Shown here in pieces: positions 50,060 through 59,990 of a DNA stretch of 64,000 nt. How positions within the stretch are numbered: the stretch's first letter is position 1; each line of letters starts with the position of its first letter. The translations under genes were made by a program, and so were the position numbers. The stretch lies in the NCBI GenBank assembly GCA_902627735.1, contig CACOKI010000002.1, positions 36,673 through 100,672 on the forward strand, in the 5' to 3' direction. Under the pieces are notes generated by a model that worked only from the letters and a program-made list of their open reading frames with translations, was not told the origin of the DNA and made no database searches. This DNA comes from an uncultured Pelagibacteraceae bacterium (lineage in GTDB: Bacteria > Pseudomonadota > Alphaproteobacteria > Pelagibacterales > Pelagibacteraceae).

Positions 50060-50833
50060 ATGAACATTAAAGTTAAAAATTTATCAGGTGGAATATCTAT
50101 TATCACTATTAATGAACCTAAAACATACAATTCATTATCATATAAAAATTTAATAGATTTAATAAGGGTTTTTCAAAAGGTTGATAAAGACAAAAAAATA
50201 AAAGTTATTATTCTTGAAGGAGCAGGTAAAGGTTTTAGTGCAGGACATAATTTAAAAGAGGTTAAAAATCTAAAACGGAAAAATAGATATCAAAAATTAT
50301 TTAATCTTTGTTCAAAATTAATGCTTCAAATAGTTGAAGGAAAAAAACCAGTTATTGCCAAAGTACATGGAGCTGCTTATGCTGCTGGCTGTCAATTAGT
50401 TGCTAGTTGCGATTTAGCTTACAGCACAAAAGAAGCCTTATTTGCGACACCTGGTGTAAATATTGGATTATTTTGTAGTACACCAATGGTAGCAGTCAGT
50501 AGAAAAATCAATAGAAAGCCGATGATGAAAATGTTGTTAACAGGAGAACCAATTAGAGCTAATTATGCTAAAGATATTGGTTTGATAAATGATTATTTTT
50601 CAAAATCTAAATTAAATAAAGAAGTTTTGAAAGTTGCAAAAAAAATAGCATCTAAATCAAATCTTACTATAAAAATTGGTAAACAAGCTTTTTATAAGCA
50701 ATTAGAAATGCCTTTAAGAAAAGCCTATGCATATACGAGTAAAATGATGACAATTAACATGATGGCTTTGGATGCTAAAGAGGGAATCTCTGCTTTTTTG
50801 GAAAAAAGAAAACCAAAATGGAAAAATAAGTGA
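50060..50833 (+). CDS. Enoyl-CoA hydratase/isomerase family protein
   Basis: EGAGKGFSAGHNLKEVK; VHGAAYAAGCQLVASCDLAYST; crotonase fold. Confidence 0.9.
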   Translation: MNIKVKNLSGGISIITINEPKTYNSLSYKNLIDLIRVFQKVDKDKKIKVIILEGAGKGFSAGHNLKEVKNLKRKNRYQKLFNLCSKLMLQIVEGKKPVIAKVHGAAYAAGCQLVASCDLAYSTKEALFATPGVNIGLFCSTPMVAVSRKINRKPMMKMLLTGEPIRANYAKDIGLINDYFSKSKLNKEVLKVAKKIASKSNLTIKIGKQAFYKQLEMPLRKAYAYTSKMMTINMMALDAKEGISAFLEKRKPKWKNK

Positions 50834-51018
50834 AAGTAAAAAATATTATAACTATAGTTTTAATAATCTTTGGAATTTTTTTTATTTTTCTTTTTAGAGA
50901 CCATAATTTTAAAAGAGCTATAGATGCCTGTATTGCAGGTAGTCAGAAATTAGAGAAACCAATGACAATTCAAGAAGCTAAAAAGTTTTGTGAAAATAAA
51001 ATTATGAATAAGAATTAG
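50830..51018 (+). CDS. 62-aa single-TM small protein
   Basis: GTG start overlapping stop; MKVKNIITIVLIIFGIFFIFLFRDHNFKRAIDACIAGSQKLEKPMTIQEAKKFCENKI. Confidence 0.55.
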   Translation: MKVKNIITIVLIIFGIFFIFLFRDHNFKRAIDACIAGSQKLEKPMTIQEAKKFCENKIMNKN

Positions 51019-51021
51019 ACA

Positions 51022-51423
51022 ATGCAAGATACAAAAGAAATTTTAGAAAAATATAAAAAAATTGCTTTAGTTGGTGCTAGTAAGGACTTAACAAAAACAT
51101 CTTCAGTTGTTATGAAATATTTACAAAAATATGGATTTAAAGTTTATCCTGTTAATCCCTCTATGAAAGGTGAAGAAATATTAGGTGAAAAAGTTTTTGG
51201 TAGCGTTACTGAAATTGGTAGTCCAGTTGAAATAATTGATGTATTTAGACCATCTGATGAAGCAATTGAAATAGCTAAGGAGGCTGTCAAAATTAATGCG
51301 AAAGTTTTATGGTTACAATTAGATATCAAAAATGAAAAAGCAAAAAAAATAGTTGAGGAAAATAATATTCTTTATATAGAAGATAAGTGTACAAAAATAG
51401 AATTTGAAAAATATTTTAATTGA
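51022..51423 (+). CDS. CoA-binding domain protein (YccU-like)
   Basis: KIALVGASKDLTKTSSVVMKYLQKYGFKVYPVNPSMKGEEILGEKVFGSV. Confidence 0.9.
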   Translation: MQDTKEILEKYKKIALVGASKDLTKTSSVVMKYLQKYGFKVYPVNPSMKGEEILGEKVFGSVTEIGSPVEIIDVFRPSDEAIEIAKEAVKINAKVLWLQLDIKNEKAKKIVEENNILYIEDKCTKIEFEKYFN

Positions 51424-51992
51424 TGAAAAAAATATTTCTTATTTACGGACATTATAATGATAAATCATTTAATGCAGCTATTAAAGATACGTTCATTAAA
51501 ACTGTTGAAGAAAAAGGTCATTCAGTTGATACTGTTAATCTTTATAAGGAAAAATTTGATCCAGTTTTTGCAGGGGAGGAACCAGATAATGTAGTTTTAG
51601 ATCACAGAAAAAGAATAGAAAGTTCTAACGTTATTGTCTTAATCGCTCCTATATGGAATTTTAGAATGCCAGCTATCGTTGAGGGTTGGATAGATAAAGT
51701 TCTTGCTCCACCATGGGCATTTAGATTTAAAAAATTATTTGGAAATTATGGTTACCCTCTAGGTAATTTAAAAGGTAAAAAAGCAGTTGTATTTTGTACT
51801 TATGGATCTCCTCAATTTGCTGTTAGAACTTTCTTTTTAAATATGCCAACTAAAAGATTGAGAAGAGGAGTATTTAATATATGTGGCATAACGGATGTTG
51901 TTTATAGAAGATATTTTGCTGTACCATTTGTAAATGATAAAAAAAGAAAAGAATTTCTTAATGATGTTAAAAAAACTGCACTTAATATTTAG
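51420..51992 (+). CDS. NAD(P)H dehydrogenase (quinone)/flavodoxin-fold protein
   Basis: IFLIYGHYNDKSFNAAIKDTF; SSNVIVLIAPIWNFRMPAIVEGWIDKVLAPPWAFRF. Confidence 0.88.
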   Translation: MMKKIFLIYGHYNDKSFNAAIKDTFIKTVEEKGHSVDTVNLYKEKFDPVFAGEEPDNVVLDHRKRIESSNVIVLIAPIWNFRMPAIVEGWIDKVLAPPWAFRFKKLFGNYGYPLGNLKGKKAVVFCTYGSPQFAVRTFFLNMPTKRLRRGVFNICGITDVVYRRYFAVPFVNDKKRKEFLNDVKKTALNI

Positions 51993-52437
51993 TGCAACAA
52001 TAATTTTTTTAATTAGTTCATCAATACTTAAAGCAGAGCTTCAAGTTCCTAATAATTTGATTATGCCAAATGAGGTTATCAAAATTCAATTAGTTGGACT
52101 TATGAATAATGACAAAAGTTTTAAAGATAGTGGAATAGAGCAAACTTGGAATTTTGCCCATCCTGAAAATAAAAAGTATACAGGTCCTTTACCACACTTC
52201 AAAATGATGATTAAAGGTAAGTCATATCAGATGCTGCTTAATCATATAAGTCACACAATTACAGAAGTTGGCAGTAGTGACAAATGGGCTCAATTTGAGG
52301 TTATAATTTTAGACAAGGAAAAGATTTACCATAAATTTAACTGGCAAGTTGAAAAATATACAGGGGAAGGGCCTTTGAAAGATTGTTGGTTAACCACAAT
52401 GGTTTCAAGCCCCATCGCTTTAGGAAGTTCTATTTGA
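51961..52437 (+). CDS. Exported protein of unknown function
   Basis: Track ORF 51934..52437; Met 51961 gives MMLKKLHLIFSATIIFLISSSILKAEL signal peptide. Confidence 0.6.
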   Translation: MMLKKLHLIFSATIIFLISSSILKAELQVPNNLIMPNEVIKIQLVGLMNNDKSFKDSGIEQTWNFAHPENKKYTGPLPHFKMMIKGKSYQMLLNHISHTITEVGSSDKWAQFEVIILDKEKIYHKFNWQVEKYTGEGPLKDCWLTTMVSSPIALGSSI

Positions 52438-52493
52438 TTATCTACAATACAATTTTGTTTCGTTATGAATAAAAATTTAGTAGGAATCTGCTA

Positions 52494-54926
52494 ATGAAAT
52501 CTAAAACAAAAGTAGTAGTTGTTGGTGGCGGAGTAGTCGGAGTTAGTGCATTATATCATTTAGCAAAAAAAGGTTGGTCAGATGTTGTTTTAGTTGAAAG
52601 AAAAGAATTAACATCTGGTTCAACATGGCATGCTGCAGGATTATTACCTCTTTTTAATATGAGTTATTCTGTTGGACAACTACACAAGTATGCTGTTGAT
52701 CTTTACAAAAAATTAGAAGAGGAAACAGGAAAAAATGTAGGCTTTAGTGTTGTGTCAAATATTCGTTTAGCAAGTACTAAAGATAGAATGGATGAATATC
52801 ATCAATATGCTGGTGTAGCAAAAACTATTGGAGTTGATGTAAAATTTTTAACACCACAACAAGTTAAAGAAATTTGGCCGTTGTGTCATACAGATGATTT
52901 AGTTGGAGCCATTCAACATCCGGAGGATGGATATATTCAACCAGCAGACTTAACGCAAGCTCTTGCTACAGGCGCAAGAAATAGAGGAGCTGAAATTTAT
53001 AGAAATACAACTGTTATAGGTATGAAACAAACTAAAGATGGATGGATTGTTGAGACAGATAAAGGTTCAATAGAATGTGAACATGTAATTTCATGTTCAG
53101 GAAATTTTGCAAGACAAACAGGTGAGATGGTTGGATTAGATATTCCGGTTATACCAGTTGAGCACCAGTATATTGTAACAGAACCTCATCCAGAAATTCA
53201 AAAAAGAAAAAAAGAAGGACTTCCTGAAATGGGAGTATTAAGAGATAGTGATAGCAGATGGTATATGAGAGAAGAGGCTGGAGGATTAATTTTAGGCCCT
53301 TATGAAGATGGCGCACCTGCTTGTTACGTTGAAGGACCGTCAAAAAATTCAGAGTATGAATTATTTCAAGAAGATTTAGATAGACTTGCACCACATATTG
53401 AGGGAGCAATACATCGAGTTCCTGCATTCGGAGAAGTTGGTGTTAAAAAAGTTTATAATGGAGCAATTTGTTATACTCCCGATGGAAATCCAATAGTTGG
53501 TCCCGCATGGGGATTGAAAAACTTTTGGATTAATGAAGGGCATAGTTTTGGAATAACGGCAGCTGGTGGTGCTGGTTGGCAATTAGCTGAGTGGATTGTT
53601 GATGGGGAACCAACAATAGATATGCTTGGCGTAGAACCAAGACGTTATGGAAATTATGCAACAAAATCTTATTTAAAAGCTAAAAATGAAGAAGCATATA
53701 GCCATGTTTTTATTGTTCATTATCCAGATGAAGAAAGACCAGCAGCAAGACCCTTGAGAACTTCACCTTGCTACGAAAGAATGAAAGCTCTTGGAGCGGT
53801 ATTTGGACAAAAATTTGGCTGGGAAAGACCTAATTTTTTTGCAACTGATGGGATGGAACAAAAAGATGATTGGTCATTTAGAAGATCAAAATGGTTTGAT
53901 GCAATAAAAAAAGAATGTGAAAATGTAAAAAAGAATGTTGGACTTTTGGACATGACAGCATTTGCAAAATGTAGAATTAAAGGACCTAAAGCTGAAGAAT
54001 TTTTAGATTATCTAGTTGCAAACAAACTTCCTAAAAAGATTGGCAGAATTAATTTATGTCACGCACTAAATACAAAAGGTGGTGTGCATTCAGAATTCAC
54101 AATCATGAAAGAGGCAGAAAACAGTTATTATCTTGTTTCTGCAGGAGCAAATTTACGATTAGACCACGACTGGATACAAAAATGGATGCCAACAGACGGT
54201 TCAGTAATTTTTGAGGATCTTACAAATAGTAATGGAGTATTAGTTGTTGCAGGTCCTAAATCTAGAGAATTGATGCAAAAAGTTTCAACAGATGATTTTT
54301 CTAATGAAAACTTTAAATGGTTAACAGCTAAGAATGTAAATGTAGGATATGCTCCAGTAAATGCAATGAGAGTAAATTTTGTTGGAGAATTAGGCTGGGA
54401 ATTACATCATCCAATTGAATACCAAAATCATATTTTTGATAAATTAATGGAGGCTGGAAAAGATTTGGGATTAAAACCTTTTGGAATTAGAGCTATGAAT
54501 AGCTTAAGAGTGGAAAAGTCATATAAACTTGTAGGAACCGAATTATCAATTGAATATTCTCCTTACGAGTCTGGCTTAGATAGATTTATACATCCTAATA
54601 AAGGAAACTTTATTGGACTTGAAGCACTCAATAAATGGAGAGAAAAGGGTTTTGATAACAAATTGGTAACGCTTGAAGTTCATAATACCACAGACTCAGA
54701 TGTATTAGGGAATAACCCTATATATAAAGATGATAGAGTTGTTGGAAGAGCAACTGGTGGCGAATATGGATTTAGATTGGACAAGTCTATAGCATTAGCA
54801 ATGGTAAAACCTGATTTAGCAAATGTTGGAGAAAAACTTAAAGTTGATATTCTAGGAAAGATGTATGAGGCTACAATTTTGGAGGAAAGTCCATATGATG
54901 CTGAAAATAAATTATTGAGAGCTTAA
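52494..54926 (+). CDS. dmgdh: Dimethylglycine dehydrogenase-type FAD/GcvT fusion
   Basis: [66 protein letters not shown]-terminal GcvT; 1-nt overlap with etfB. Confidence 0.88.
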   Translation: MKSKTKVVVVGGGVVGVSALYHLAKKGWSDVVLVERKELTSGSTWHAAGLLPLFNMSYSVGQLHKYAVDLYKKLEEETGKNVGFSVVSNIRLASTKDRMDEYHQYAGVAKTIGVDVKFLTPQQVKEIWPLCHTDDLVGAIQHPEDGYIQPADLTQALATGARNRGAEIYRNTTVIGMKQTKDGWIVETDKGSIECEHVISCSGNFARQTGEMVGLDIPVIPVEHQYIVTEPHPEIQKRKKEGLPEMGVLRDSDSRWYMREEAGGLILGPYEDGAPACYVEGPSKNSEYELFQEDLDRLAPHIEGAIHRVPAFGEVGVKKVYNGAICYTPDGNPIVGPAWGLKNFWINEGHSFGITAAGGAGWQLAEWIVDGEPTIDMLGVEPRRYGNYATKSYLKAKNEEAYSHVFIVHYPDEERPAARPLRTSPCYERMKALGAVFGQKFGWERPNFFATDGMEQKDDWSFRRSKWFDAIKKECENVKKNVGLLDMTAFAKCRIKGPKAEEFLDYLVANKLPKKIGRINLCHALNTKGGVHSEFTIMKEAENSYYLVSAGANLRLDHDWIQKWMPTDGSVIFEDLTNSNGVLVVAGPKSRELMQKVSTDDFSNENFKWLTAKNVNVGYAPVNAMRVNFVGELGWELHHPIEYQNHIFDKLMEAGKDLGLKPFGIRAMNSLRVEKSYKLVGTELSIEYSPYESGLDRFIHPNKGNFIGLEALNKWREKGFDNKLVTLEVHNTTDSDVLGNNPIYKDDRVVGRATGGEYGFRLDKSIALAMVKPDLANVGEKLKVDILGKMYEATILEESPYDAENKLLRA

Positions 54927-55675
54927 TGAAAATTTTAGTCGCAGTTAAAAGAGTTATTGATTATAATGTCCAAGTCAGAGTTAAAGAAGACAATACAGGT
55001 GTTGTTACTGACAATGTCAAAATGTCTACTAACCCCCCAGACGATAATGCAATTGAAGAGGCAGTTAAAATTAAAGAAGCTGGTAAAGCTAATGAAGTAA
55101 TAGCAGTTAGTATTGGGGAAGAAAAAGCTCAAGAAACAGTTCGTAAAGCTTTAGCAGTTGGAGCTGATAGAGGCATCCTTGTTAAAGCCGAAGGTATTAT
55201 AGAGCCTTTAGCAGTCTCTAAACTTTTACAAAAAATTGTTGAAAAAGAAAAACCAGATTTAGTTTTTATGGGAAAACAAGCAATTGATGATGATTGTAAT
55301 CAAACAGGTCAAATGTTAAGTGCTCTATTAAACTGGCCCCAAGCAACTTTTGCATCGAAAATTGAAATTAAAGATGGAAAATTGGAAGTTACGAGAGAAA
55401 TTGATGAGGGTCTTGAGACAATTGAGATAGCTACTCCAGCAATTGTTACATGTGATTTAAGATTAAATGAGCCAAGATATGCTTCATTACCCAATATAAT
55501 GAAAGCTAAGAAAAAACCCATTGAACAATTAAATGCGTCAGATTTAGGAGTAGATACTTCTCCAAGAATCGAACAAGTTAAAGTTGAGGAGCCACCAAAA
55601 AGAAAAGCAGGTATAAAAGTTTCTAGTGTGGCTGAATTGGTTCAAAAATTAAAAAATGAGGCAAAGGTAATTTAA
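54926..55675 (+). CDS. etfB: Electron transfer flavoprotein beta subunit
   Basis: [53 protein letters not shown]. Confidence 0.97.
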   Translation: MKILVAVKRVIDYNVQVRVKEDNTGVVTDNVKMSTNPPDDNAIEEAVKIKEAGKANEVIAVSIGEEKAQETVRKALAVGADRGILVKAEGIIEPLAVSKLLQKIVEKEKPDLVFMGKQAIDDDCNQTGQMLSALLNWPQATFASKIEIKDGKLEVTREIDEGLETIEIATPAIVTCDLRLNEPRYASLPNIMKAKKKPIEQLNASDLGVDTSPRIEQVKVEEPPKRKAGIKVSSVAELVQKLKNEAKVI

Positions 55676-56629
55676 ATGGCGGTTTTATTAATTGCAGAAC
55701 ATAATAATAAAGAATTAAGACCCTTTACACTAAATGCTGTAACTGCAGCATCTCAGATAGATAGTGATGTTCATGCAATAATAATTGGTCAAAACTCTGG
55801 AGATGCTGCTAAAGCATTATCAGAATTACCTTTAGTTAAAAAAGTTATTCATGTTGAAGCAGCTTATTATGAGAATTTTGTTGCAGAAAATTTCGCACCA
55901 GTAATTGTTAAGTTGGCTGATAATTATTCTCATATAATTTGTTCAGCAAATACATTTGGAAAAAATTTAATGCCAAGAATAGCAGCTGCATTAGATACAT
56001 CTCAAATAAGTGATATTATCAAAGTAATTTCACCCGATACATTTTTAAGACCAATTTATGCTGGAAATGCTTTTGCAACTGTTAAAAGTAAAGATGCAAA
56101 AAAATGTGTTACAATAAGACCTACATCATTTGATCCTTGTGAAAGTTCAGGTGGGTCAGCTCCAATTGAAAAAGCTGAACCTGGTGAAGAATTTGCCAAT
56201 ACTAAATTTATTAAAAGAGAAGAAATAAAATCTGATAGACCAGAGTTAGGAACTGCAAGAGTTGTCATCTCTGGAGGAAGAGGAATGCAAAGTGGAGACA
56301 ATTTTAAGTTAATTACATCGATTGCAGATAAATTAAATGCAGCGATCGGAGCATCAAGAGCAGCAGTTGATGCTGGATATATAAGCAATGATCACCAAGT
56401 AGGTCAAACAGGAAAAGTAGTAGTACCAGATTTATATATCGCGGTTGGTATATCGGGTGCTATTCAACATTTAGCAGGAATGAAGGAAAGTAAAATAATT
56501 GTAGCAATTAATAAAGATGGGGAAGCACCAATATTTAGCGTAGCAGATTATGGTCTTGAGGCTGATCTTTTTGAAGCTCTTCCACAATTCTTAGAAGAAT
56601 TGAACAAATTAAACACTATACAAAAATAA
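55676..56629 (+). CDS. etfA: Electron transfer flavoprotein alpha subunit
   Basis: VVISGGRGMQSGDNFKLI...GASRAAVDAGYISNDHQVGQTGKVVVPDLYIAVGISGAIQHLAGM. Confidence 0.97.
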   Translation: MAVLLIAEHNNKELRPFTLNAVTAASQIDSDVHAIIIGQNSGDAAKALSELPLVKKVIHVEAAYYENFVAENFAPVIVKLADNYSHIICSANTFGKNLMPRIAAALDTSQISDIIKVISPDTFLRPIYAGNAFATVKSKDAKKCVTIRPTSFDPCESSGGSAPIEKAEPGEEFANTKFIKREEIKSDRPELGTARVVISGGRGMQSGDNFKLITSIADKLNAAIGASRAAVDAGYISNDHQVGQTGKVVVPDLYIAVGISGAIQHLAGMKESKIIVAINKDGEAPIFSVADYGLEADLFEALPQFLEELNKLNTIQK

Positions 56630-56652
56630 TAGAATCTGTAAAAAATTAGATT

Positions 56653-58272
56653 ATGTCCAGAGAGACAATGGAATATGATGTTGTGATAATAGGTGGAGGT
56701 CCATCTGGTTTGTCAACAGCAATAAAATTAAAACAATTAGACGCAAATTTAAATGTATGTGTTTTAGAAAAAGCGTCAGAAATAGGTGCACATATATTAA
56801 GTGGAAATGTTTTTGAAACTAGAGCCTTAGATGAATTATTACCTAATTGGAAAGATTTAAACTCACCAATTAAAACTAAAGTTTCAAAAGAAAAATTTTT
56901 ATTTTTAGGAAAAACAAAATCTTTAAGTTGGCCGACATGGCTACTTCCTTCTGTTCAACAAAATCATAAAAATTATATTATTAGTTTAGCTAATTTATGC
57001 AGATGGCTTGCTGAACAAGCTGAAGCCCTAGGTGTTGAAATTTTTCCAGGATTTCCAGCTAGTGAAATTTTGTATGATGACAAAGGTTCAGTAAAAGGTG
57101 TTGTGACCCAAGATATGGGTATCGATAAAGAAGGAAATAAAAAAGATAGTTTTGAACCTGGGATAGAACTTTTAGGAAAGGTAACAGTATTTGCTGAGGG
57201 TTGCAGAGGTCATTTGGGAAAACAGTTGATTAAAAAATTTGAGTTAGACAAAGGTAAAGATCCTCAACAATATGGAATAGGTTTTAAAGAAATATGGGAA
57301 ATTAAAGAAGAAAATCATGAAGAAGGCTTGGTTATGCATACTGCAGGATGGCCTTTAGACAATAATACATATGGTGGAAGCTTTATTTATCATGCAGAAA
57401 ATAAGCAAGTTTTTTTGGGTTATGTTATTGGATTAGATTATAAAAATCCTCATTTATCCCCATTTGATGAATTTCAAAGATTTAAAACACATACAGCTAT
57501 AAGAAAGGTTATTGAAGGAGGAAAAAGAATTTCATATGGAGCTAGAGCATTAATTGAGGGTGGCTTTCAAAGTTTACCTAAAATGTATATGCCCGGAGCA
57601 TTACTAATAGGATGTGATGCTGGAACATTAAATATGCCAAAGATAAAAGGATCACATACAGCAATGAAAAGTGGGATCATTGCAGCTGAGACTATTGTTG
57701 AACATTTTAAATCTAAAAAAGATTTATCTTTATATGAAGAAAATTTTAAAAAAAGTTGGTTATATGAAGAACTCTATAAAGCAAGAAACGTTAAACCAAG
57801 TTTTAGCTGGGGATTGATTTTAGGAATAATATTTACAGGAATAGATCAAATATTATTTAGGGGACGATTACCTTTAACATTAAAGCACAAACATGCCGAT
57901 CATGAAACATTAAAACCTGCAAATGAGATGCCAAAAATTGAGTATCCAAAACCAGATAATAAAATCACTTTTGATAAAACAAGCTCTGTTTATTTAACTG
58001 GTACAAATCATGTAGATAATCAACCAGTACATTTGCAATTAAAAGATCCAAATTTACCAATCAGTTACACTTTAGAAAAATTTGATGAACCTGCTCAAAG
58101 GTATTGTCCTGCAGGAGTATACGAAATACAAAAAGAGAATAATATTAATAAATTTGTAATTAATTCTCAAAATTGTATTCATTGTAAAACTTGTGACATC
58201 AAAGAACCTTCTCAAAATATTGTTTGGGTAACTCCAGAGGGCGGTGGTGGACCTAAGTATGGGAATATGTAA
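56653..58272 (+). CDS. Electron transfer flavoprotein-ubiquinone oxidoreductase
   Basis: YDVVIIGGGPSGLSTAIKLKQL; QNCIHCKTCDIKEPSQNIVWVTPEGGGGPKYGNM 4Fe-4S end. Confidence 0.97.
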   Translation: MSRETMEYDVVIIGGGPSGLSTAIKLKQLDANLNVCVLEKASEIGAHILSGNVFETRALDELLPNWKDLNSPIKTKVSKEKFLFLGKTKSLSWPTWLLPSVQQNHKNYIISLANLCRWLAEQAEALGVEIFPGFPASEILYDDKGSVKGVVTQDMGIDKEGNKKDSFEPGIELLGKVTVFAEGCRGHLGKQLIKKFELDKGKDPQQYGIGFKEIWEIKEENHEEGLVMHTAGWPLDNNTYGGSFIYHAENKQVFLGYVIGLDYKNPHLSPFDEFQRFKTHTAIRKVIEGGKRISYGARALIEGGFQSLPKMYMPGALLIGCDAGTLNMPKIKGSHTAMKSGIIAAETIVEHFKSKKDLSLYEENFKKSWLYEELYKARNVKPSFSWGLILGIIFTGIDQILFRGRLPLTLKHKHADHETLKPANEMPKIEYPKPDNKITFDKTSSVYLTGTNHVDNQPVHLQLKDPNLPISYTLEKFDEPAQRYCPAGVYEIQKENNINKFVINSQNCIHCKTCDIKEPSQNIVWVTPEGGGGPKYGNM

Positions 58273-58276
58273 TAAG

Positions 58277-58441
58277 TTATTTATAAAAATTTATTAAAAC
58301 AACAATTACTCCGACTATACCAATCCAAATAATTAAGTTTTTAAGAAAAATTTTTTTATTTTTATTTGCATATAAAAAACCAGGTAAGACTAAAGCTAAT
58401 ACTAATAAAAGATATATAACAGATAATATTTCATCACTCAT
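58277..58441 (-). CDS. 54-aa small membrane protein
   Basis: Track ORF 58277..58543, likelier start Met 58441: MSDEILSVIYLLLVLALVLPGFLYANKNKKIFLKNLIIWIGIVGVIVVLINFYK. Confidence 0.6.
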   Translation of the reverse strand: MSDEILSVIYLLLVLALVLPGFLYANKNKKIFLKNLIIWIGIVGVIVVLINFYK

Positions 58442-58452
58442 AATAAAATCTT

Positions 58453-58827
58453 TTAAGAAATATCTATCGCAAATTTTTTTAAAGTCTCGATAGGTAAAAT
58501 ATCTAAAGTGTTTTGATGTGTTCTTTTTAGAAAAATAGGACATCCTTTTCCAGCCTCAACCGCTCTAGCATACCATGTTGCACAAACACACCAACCATCA
58601 CCATCTTTGAGACCTGGAAATCCAAATTCAGGATGTGGTGTAATCAAATCATTACCAGCCTCTTTACACCATTCTAAAAATTCTGTTGTTACTTTAGCAC
58701 ACACTGTGTGAAGTCCATGATCATTTTCATCAGTGTTACAACAACCGTCTCTATACCATCCTGTTAATGGATCTAATGAGCATTCTTCTAGATCTTCTCC
58801 TAGAACATTTTTTTGTTTTTTACTCAT
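58453..58827 (-). CDS. DUF2237 family protein
   Basis: KNVLGEDLEECSLDPLTGWYRDGCCNTDENDHGLHTVCAKVTTEFLEWCKEAGNDLITPHPEFGFPGLKDGDGWCVCATW. Confidence 0.93.
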   Translation of the reverse strand: MSKKQKNVLGEDLEECSLDPLTGWYRDGCCNTDENDHGLHTVCAKVTTEFLEWCKEAGNDLITPHPEFGFPGLKDGDGWCVCATWYARAVEAGKGCPIFLKRTHQNTLDILPIETLKKFAIDIS

Positions 58828-59295
58828 TTATATTTTAGTTGGATTAGGTTGATCTTTATATACTTCTTCAGGATCAAATTTTTTTTCTTTTTCCAAAAAC
58901 TTCATTTCAATTTCTCTTCCATTATCTATTTTTCCTAATGGCACTGATCTATAAAAACATGATCTATATCCTACATGACAACTAGCACCATCCCCTATAT
59001 CTACTGTTAACCAAATAGAGTCTTGATCATCATCTATTCTAATTTCTTTAACTTTCTGGATAAATCCACTGGTTCTTCCTTTATGCCATATTGCTTTTCT
59101 TGATCTACTAAAATAATGAGCTTCTTTCGTTTCAATGGTTTTCTTTAATGCTTCTACATTCATATAACCATGCATTAAAATATCCCTAGTCTTAGAACAC
59201 ATAGTGATAACTGGAATTAAACCATCATTATCAAATTTGGGCGAAAGCAGATTTCCTTCTTCTATTTCAGCTACATTTTCTCTTTTTTTGAACAT
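58828..59295 (-). CDS. hisI: Phosphoribosyl-AMP cyclohydrolase
   Basis: MHGYMNVEALKKTIETKEAHYFSRSRKAIWHKGRTSG; GDGASCHVGYRSCFYR. Confidence 0.95.
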   Translation of the reverse strand: MFKKRENVAEIEEGNLLSPKFDNDGLIPVITMCSKTRDILMHGYMNVEALKKTIETKEAHYFSRSRKAIWHKGRTSGFIQKVKEIRIDDDQDSIWLTVDIGDGASCHVGYRSCFYRSVPLGKIDNGREIEMKFLEKEKKFDPEEVYKDQPNPTKI

Positions 59296-59353
59296 TTTCG
59301 GTAATTATGTAGCACATATATGGATATAATAAATATTTTAAAAATAAGTATTT

Positions 59354-59986
59354 ATGGGTATAAAACGTCCAATGAAACTTGTAAAAAATACAGAAGATAA
59401 TAAAAATTTAAAAAAAGTATCTGACAAAGAGGCTGAAGATGCTTTTAGGACAATTTTATCATGGATGGGAGAAGACCCTTCAAGAGAGGGATTGTTGGAA
59501 ACTCCAAAAAGAGTAGTTAAGGCATTTAAAGAGTATTTTAAAGGATACCAAGAAGATCCAAATCAAATTTTAGATAAAACATTTGGTGATGTAGAGGGTT
59601 ATGACGATATGGTAATCCAAAAAAATATTTCAGTACAAAGTCATTGTGAGCATCATATGGCTCCAATTATAGGAAAAGCTCACGTGGCTTATATCCCAAA
59701 AGATAGAGTTGTGGGTCTAAGTAAATTAGCAAGAGTAGTTGAAGTTTTCTCAAAAAGACTGCAAACTCAGGAAAGATTAACTATGCAAATTGCGAATACA
59801 CTTATGGAGTCTTTAGATGCAAAAGGAGTAGCGGTGACTATAGATTCGACACATCAATGTATGACTATGCGGGGTATTAAAAAGGAACAAGCTACAACTG
59901 TAACAAATTATTATTTAGGTCAATTTAAAGAGGATCTTAGTTATCAAAATAGATATTTGAGATTTATTAGCATAGCAAAAGAATAA
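59354..59986 (+). CDS. folE: GTP cyclohydrolase I
   Basis: GEDPSREGLLETPKRVVKAFKEYF; QSHCEHHMAPIIGKAHVAYIPKDRVVGLSKLARVVE. Confidence 0.97.
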   Translation: MGIKRPMKLVKNTEDNKNLKKVSDKEAEDAFRTILSWMGEDPSREGLLETPKRVVKAFKEYFKGYQEDPNQILDKTFGDVEGYDDMVIQKNISVQSHCEHHMAPIIGKAHVAYIPKDRVVGLSKLARVVEVFSKRLQTQERLTMQIANTLMESLDAKGVAVTIDSTHQCMTMRGIKKEQATTVTNYYLGQFKEDLSYQNRYLRFISIAKE

Positions 59987-59990
59987 ACAA

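Noticed and set aside
53149-53953. Three minus-strand ORFs antisense to the DMGDH gene
   Set aside because: Nested antisense frames with no independent support.
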